From Paramyrothecium sp. XJ0827 (Eukaryota; Ascomycota; Sordariomycetes; Hypocreales; Stachybotryaceae): a DNA stretch of 64,000 nt. How positions within the stretch are numbered: position 1 is the stretch's first letter; every line of letters begins with the position of its first letter. Where the stretch lies: contig JAJFPB010000005.1 of assembly GCA_020881915.1 (NCBI GenBank), positions 62,001 to 126,000 of the forward strand, given 5' to 3'. Shown piece after piece: positions 58,733 to 64,000 of this stretch. The notes beneath the pieces were generated by a model. That model saw nothing but the letters and a program-made list of their open reading frames with translations. It made no database searches and was not told the origin of the DNA. The position numbers and the translations under genes were made by a program.

Positions 58733-60522
58733 TGTCGGTCCTGAGAGAGATTGGCGGAGTGTCGGTAAGGAGGGAAGAACAAGACCAACCTAGAGAGGCA
58801 TACATACGATATATATATACCTTTCTCTCAACCCCTCCCGTGCTAGGTTCAGGGAAGGATATAGCCGATGGAGCCACTCATAGTCCCCTAACTCGACATA
58901 TCTGACATCAATCTAGCATCGCCTCGCAGAATTCCCAGGCAACCACTAGGCTGTCGCCTCAAGGATTCGGACTCTTGCAGTTCGGACTCTTGTAGTTGGG
59001 ACCAGAACCTATGGGTCGTTCACCACTCATCCGCTTGATGGTCCGTAAAGCCGCGAACAAGGCTCGGGTTCCAGCGGGTCTGGCTAGCAATCCGGAGACT
59101 CTAGCCGCTAACGGGTGCTGCCGGCCAGACTAGCGCCGCTGTGGTGCCTCCCAGAAGCGGTAAGGGAAACGGTTTTTACTAAGAGGCCGTGCAGGGGTTC
59201 CCTTCGCTCAGATGATTCCGCTAATTATACAGAGTACCGATGTTCCGTCTTCCCCGTCTCAGCTTAAAAAGTCCCTGAAGGAAAGGCGAAGTGAAAATTT
59301 TCGTGGTCTAGCCGATCCTATCGCCCCGTCCGGAACCGTATAGCTTGTTTCACTGGGAACGAAGGATCACATCTCCACACATGGTCCATATAATGCTCAG
59401 ACCACTGCGAAGAACACCAATAAAGAGGATTCCTGAAATATCCATGCTAGGGTGGAAAAATGTGACCGGTCATACATTATACGATCCTGTTTAGCGTCGT
59501 ATTATAACACCTCAGCATCAGCAAAGTGGAACGATCACAGCTGATTAGTTTGGTTTTCCTACTTTTCACAGCAGTCGCTGTTAGTGAACTCCCTGTCTAT
59601 CGACCCAGACTTGCCAGATGAAATACATATAGTCAGGAAAGTACAGAGCTTCACGATTCTATCGATAGTACTCCATGACCCCTTTCATCAAACTAGTTCG
59701 GCACATCCAGTAGTCAGCGTCGAAGGTATAATAATTAATTGATGAACAACTCAAAATCCAATTATTCGAAAGACAATCTGCAAGCTGGTCGCTTCCACCG
59801 CCCTTGTTGCAGGTGGTTCCACTTAACTGGTGGGCGAGTTGCACCTTCGGCTATAGTAGGCCGTATTTCGCATCCACTTGATGGAGTGTGAATAGTCACT
59901 TAAGCCATTCAGATGGCGAAACCCCTACTTCATAAAATTGAGCGCCAAGATGGTAAATAATGATAGTATCGTACCACTTTTGGCATTTGACCAACGACTA
60001 ACCCGATACTAATAAACACGTGCATCGTTCACCATCTTTTGTTTGTCATTTCCTGACCCATTGCTTGATGATGCTTGTGTAGAATCTCAGCACTGCTGCC
60101 ACTGGTCATTGACTGACAGCATGTCACGGATAGAACCACGATCACAAATTAGTAAGCTTAGGGTCGACTGAACATACCACATGCATGACCATGCAAGATA
60201 AGCCGGTGAGACTTGCCAACTCGATTCCTCCAGCTATGCAAACCGATATCTCGCAGTCGCTCGTAGTCTTAGACCCAGTCCGAGACTAGACCGTCAACCC
60301 CAGGCTAGACCGCCAGGCAACCCCTCTGGTGCCTGATAGGAATTTGTGCAAATGACTTGCCGGAGCGCGTGAAGGACCTCAACAGGTTCCGCTTCGCTAT
60401 CGCTCCCACCTCATTGACAAAGGTACCCACTGAATGGTGTTGTTTCGCAAATCAGTGCACCGGTTGCCCCTAGGGCAATGCCTTGCTCGGGCATAAGGGA
60501 TTGGGGAAAATGAGTAAAGCAG
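58733..60522. other. Gene-poor 1.8 kb
   Basis: No supported gene. A doubled TTCGGACTCTTG occurs near 58966-58995. A Cys-containing minus-strand frame at 59659-59844 lacks an ATG and a family match. Confidence 0.5.
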
Positions 60523-60842
60523 CTAGAAAGACTCATCAAGTTTCTGCATCCATGTCGGCTGATGGGAGGTGGTGTTCGGGATGGGCGGAAATCGAATGTA
60601 GGTACAGTCCTTATTCTCAATTCCTCCACTCTGCGTCGGAATAATTGTTAAATAGTCTGTTAAGATACTGTATCAAAGAGGATAGTGCTCACGCGAAAAT
60701 AACCACGAATCACGGAACCATTTTTGACTGCAATTGAAACAGCTTCAGCACATTCCGGTATGTCGTCTTCCTCAGGGCACTCGAATTCCGAATTCTTCCT
60801 CCTCGCATTGGTTGCCCGTACGCTCACCAGCCTGAACACCAT
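60523..60842 (-). CDS. Possible small two-exon protein, unrecognised
   Basis: ATG at 60842 opens MVFRLVSVRATNARRKNSEF. A 62-nt intron with good GTGAGC donor, CTTAAC-type branch and CAG acceptor joins YFR to SGGIENKDCTYIRFPP, ending at a TAG at 60523. The result is about 85 residues with three Cys. No family is recognised. It could be a fragment of a larger decayed gene. Low confidence. Confidence 0.3.
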
Positions 60843-61491
60843 GACCCGCTTTTAGGGCAGTCTGAGCATTTAACATCCGTGCCAATGGTACAAGGATGCT
60901 GGGGTTTGGAAAATCAGGTAGTCGCGGTGGCATGCCTGTGGTGAGATAGGGGTGCTTACTGATTGTGTTTCATTAGAAGCTCGGAATGCTAAGCCACGTG
61001 TCGTAGTTAACTATGGCATGATCATGAAGAACGGCTTCTTTCCTAATACTCGGATCGTTCTTGGAGGTATAGTGCTGGGTTTCAAGAATATTGTTCAATC
61101 CTTCGCAAGTAGGGTCGCGCTTGAATCTGCCACAGTCGTCACATGGATGAATTTCACGAGACAACTAAAGTAGAATGTGTGATGGGCCCATTTTGTTTGT
61201 CCTTATATCGCATTGCAATCCATATTTTGGCACCACAGCAAGCGGATGCAGTAAATGGTTGTGAGTTTACGCCAGCGTGCTCTGGTAGTAGACGCGATAT
61301 CCATCGTCGTTTCAGGTAGCGCCACGGTTTGGATAGGAGGAGCAATCTTGAGGAGCAGGCAGCTATCATAGGCATCTATGATTCAGCTCAGTGCGAGAGT
61401 GAGCGGCAATCTCTTTTCAAGCCTACTGGCGCAATTAAGCCTAATGTGAGACATTCTGATCACCAGTCTTTGACTTCACCGCTGTCTTCCG
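60843..61491. other. Intergenic
   Basis: Short overlapping frames on both strands at 60952-61375 have no motif. No gene called. Confidence 0.5.
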
Positions 61492-63157
61492 TCACCAAAG
61501 CAAAGATTTTATCAGAGCCGTCCAGCGAAATGGACCAATTAATATCCTCAAACCCCTTTCGAACCGTAATCTCCAATCTATATCGTAATCCGGTTCCATC
61601 ACAACAGCAGCAACGTTTGTGTTTAACGTAGTAGGCAGTTCCCAGATGCCTGCCACAGGTCTTGTATCGAATCTTGCGATAAAAACTGCAACGACGGCCA
61701 GGATCTCATTCGTTGCAAAATGTCGTCCAGGACAAAGGGTTTTACCACCACCGAAAGCTCTGAAAGAGACATCCTTGGGACGGTTCTGTTTCTCTGAAGC
61801 CAGGAACCTTCGTGGGTAAAACTTATCGGCATTTGACCCCCATAGGGAAGAATCTTGGTGGATGATACGGCGTGGCATCTGCAGCAGGGCGCCTTTCTTC
61901 AAGAGCCATTGACCGAGATGTGTATCTTCCATCACTTCACGAACGGAAGTGCCCATTGACCTGTAGCGAAGAACCTCCTGGTAGCTCGAGAGTAAGAGCG
62001 GACACCCATCCTTCAGAGCGGTGATATCCAAAATATGGTCCCGACCTCGTTTTTGTATGCAGGTATCTATCTCCACTCGTATCTCTCTGATAAGGCCCGG
62101 TAGCGTATGCAGGAGCAACAAGGTCCAAAACGCCACCGGAGCCGTATTGACAAGAATGGCGATAGACCCACCAACCTCATAGCGTGCAATATCTGATTGT
62201 GGAACCCCGTGGTCAACTTCAGCTTGGTACCGCTGTTTAGCAAGACCGGAGGCGGTCTCGATCCCCCCCGCCTGATAGTAATCTTCGAAAGCCTTGGCGA
62301 CTTTGTTCCGAGCAGCGATAGGTTTCCGAGCTGTGATTGATGGCAGAATGCCGATCAAAATTGTCATGAGGCCAGCCTCGAATTCCCTATTTGCGCCGGG
62401 TCAGACCCACCCGGCTGCAGTCTTGAAAGATTTATTGGTGCTCATTCGAACTCACCAGAATGCATCAGCAATAGCTTTGTCATCGTAAGGATTTTTTGGT
62501 CCATACACTGATCGAGTTGTTGCAGTTGTAATGGCATCTCGAAGCCAGGTATACATACTAATCTTACAAGACGCACCTCGAGCTGGCTGCAAGGTATCGA
62601 GGGAGTTTGTAATCTCCTGAAGCATTATACGATTCATATTATCAAGCTCGGGGCCTGCCTTAAGCGCATTGCGCATCGCAGAGTACGATTCCATAGAAAG
62701 GCCGAAGTCGCCATCATCACCGTTGACATTGCGAGCCAAGATTTCTTGAGCCTTGGGGCCCACTCCACAGATTTTCGATGCAAATCTGGCCTCAATAGGA
62801 GGAAATGCCAGCTATTTGTGAAGCTTTTGCACAGTCTGAATGAGCTCTGGTTTCGTGACGACATACATCTTCTGCCCGGGAAGCGACATGGTGAAAATGG
62901 ATAGCCCCGTCTGCGTGCTAAAATGCTGTTAGCTTTGGACAAATCTATGAAGATAATGTGCGATACCTTAAATCAACATAATAGTTGAACTTACTTCGGG
63001 ACAGTCCCAGCATGTGGCCAACAAAGGGAATAGACTGAGGGGCCAGGGGTGGCTCCCGAGCATCATGACCAAGCATTTTACGAACAACGAGGTAAGACGC
63101 TGTTATAGCAGCTGTAAAGACAATCCCAACGATTGGGTCAGCAAGCGCAGAAGACAT
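61492..63157 (-). pseudogene. Cytochrome P450 with one in-frame stop (codon 99)
   Basis: Three exons, 63157-62967, 62917-62456 and 62386-61492, join in phase to a 515-codon P450. An N-terminal membrane anchor (IVGIVFTAAITASYLVVRK) is followed by the proline-rich hinge PPLAPQSIPFVGH. Then come TGLSIFTMSLPGQKMYVVTK, the ExxR motif in YQEVLRYRS and the heme ligand loop FGGGKTLCPGRHFA. The general look is of fungal CYP7/CYP8-like (prostacyclin-synthase-type) enzymes. The only defect is TAG at 62814-62812, between VQKLHK and LAFPPIEARF. No splice alternative keeps frame there. A single C-to-T change of CAG would create it. If real, the enzyme is lost. A sequencing error would make this a functional P450, too far away to assign to the polyketide cluster. 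Confidence 0.85.
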
Positions 63158-64000
63158 TGCACTTAACAAGCGAACGTGCGAAAAAGGAGAAAATACTGAG
63201 GATAAAGACGAGGCTAAGTGAATGGAGAAAAACAGGTCTCAGGGCCAGTTATATTGATGATTAAAGGTTAGCTGACCAACAGACCCCAACTCAATTTGCA
63301 GGCAACACTCTCTACCCCTCTCTCGGGGTGGGACGGTGCGACCGGACAAATAGCTACCAACACCCTCCCTGTGCTTGAGCTTGTTTTCCTACCGAGAAGC
63401 ATTAATTCCCCGATTCCTGTAAAAAGCAGGCCCAGCTTATTGACTTCAGACTTCAGCGCTTCTTGATGCCAAACATTGGCAACCAGGGCGTGAACATAGT
63501 AATGAATCTCGATAAGAATACGTCGAAACGCGACATAGAGAGCTGCGACGCCAACATAGCTGCCTGGCCTCGGAAATAGCCTCAGACAGTGGCTTGAGTA
63601 GCTGTCGCGGGCTCTGACGCACGATCCGCACATGTTTCTCCTGAAGAGTGTCTGGTCACCGCTCCAGACTTCACAGACTAAGAGGCGAGCCCAATTTGAA
63701 GGTTGTACATGCCGCCTCCGCCACCTCGGCCTTTCGTACCCACCGATCTGTTTCTGTGTCCGACAATTGATCTCACTGCGTACGGATGTGCTGTCCCCAA
63801 TCATTACACATCCCCTTCAAAAGCTACAATTATCTCCAGACGAGGAGGAAGCATTGCAGTTTCGTAGCGCCAATATTCGGTTTAAAAATGCCCCCCCCAG
63901 CCTCGCTCCGGATCATTTTCTATCCTCGACGTCGAGCATTACAACACACTCAATAGAGCAATACGAAATGTCCTGTCGACTGATCTGGCGGAATTTACTT
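63158..64000. other. Upstream of P450, unassigned
   Basis: A minus-strand open frame of 178 codons (63268-63804, ATG start) has a hydrophobic/helical middle but no recognised family. I do not call it a gene. The window end shows nothing else. Confidence 0.4.

Noticed and set aside
57887..58744. 285-codon plus-strand open frame opposite the CBM18 gene
   Set aside because: Ala/Arg-rich translation caused by the repetitive Cys/Gly codons of the CBM18 modules on the other strand; no family features.
59659..59844. Cys-containing minus-strand frame resembling a small secreted protein
   Set aside because: No ATG, no signal peptide and no convincing upstream exon.
63268..63804. 178-codon minus-strand frame upstream of the P450
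   Set aside because: Has an ATG but no recognisable domain; overlapping frames are equally open. Kept as unassigned.

Overview
The window comes from a filamentous ascomycete. Its genes carry short GT-AG introns of about 45-140 nt and belong to families typical of Pezizomycotina: highly reducing PKS, Zn2Cys6 regulator, HET protein, Pth11-like receptor, DUF3433 protein and CVNH-LysM protein. A transposon mutated in the RIP manner is also present. The mix suggests a Sordariomycete, probably Hypocreales; species cannot be told from sequence alone. Region 1 (1-4805): a 5'-partial secreted protein joining an SGNH esterase, an FG-GAP repeat region and a HExxH metallopeptidase-like domain. Region 2 (6.7-28.3 kb): a compact secondary-metabolite cluster. 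It holds a membrane desaturase, a 676-residue Zn2Cys6 activator, a 2,611-residue HR-PKS (KS-AT-DH-cMT-ER-KR-ACP), an FSH1/LovG-type hydrolase that should release the chain, a Pth11-like 7-TM protein, an MFS exporter (divergent from the 7-TM gene) and a decayed NmrA-type reductase pseudogene. Region 3 (29.3-36 kb): a GH20 hexosaminidase, a regulator-like protein without a visible zinc cluster, and a TPR protein whose start codon has been cut off by a 3.0-kb TA-inserted, RIP-degraded DNA transposon (35990-39010). A C-terminal SDR remnant lies just beyond the transposon. Region 4 (39.8-53.5 kb): a CVNH-LysM protein; two PaxU-like (DUF829) paralogues flanking an MFS transporter; and a 1,249-residue DUF3433 membrane protein. 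Region 5 (54-64 kb): a HET-domain protein that may be frameshifted, a secreted five-module CBM18 protein, a gene-poor stretch, and a cytochrome P450 that is complete except for one in-frame TAG. Three loci (first gene, NmrA, P450) carry stops that a single CpA-to-TpA change could explain, as RIP would leave. All exon joins are my own reading of splice signals and frame continuity. No alignment, domain search or expression data were available.
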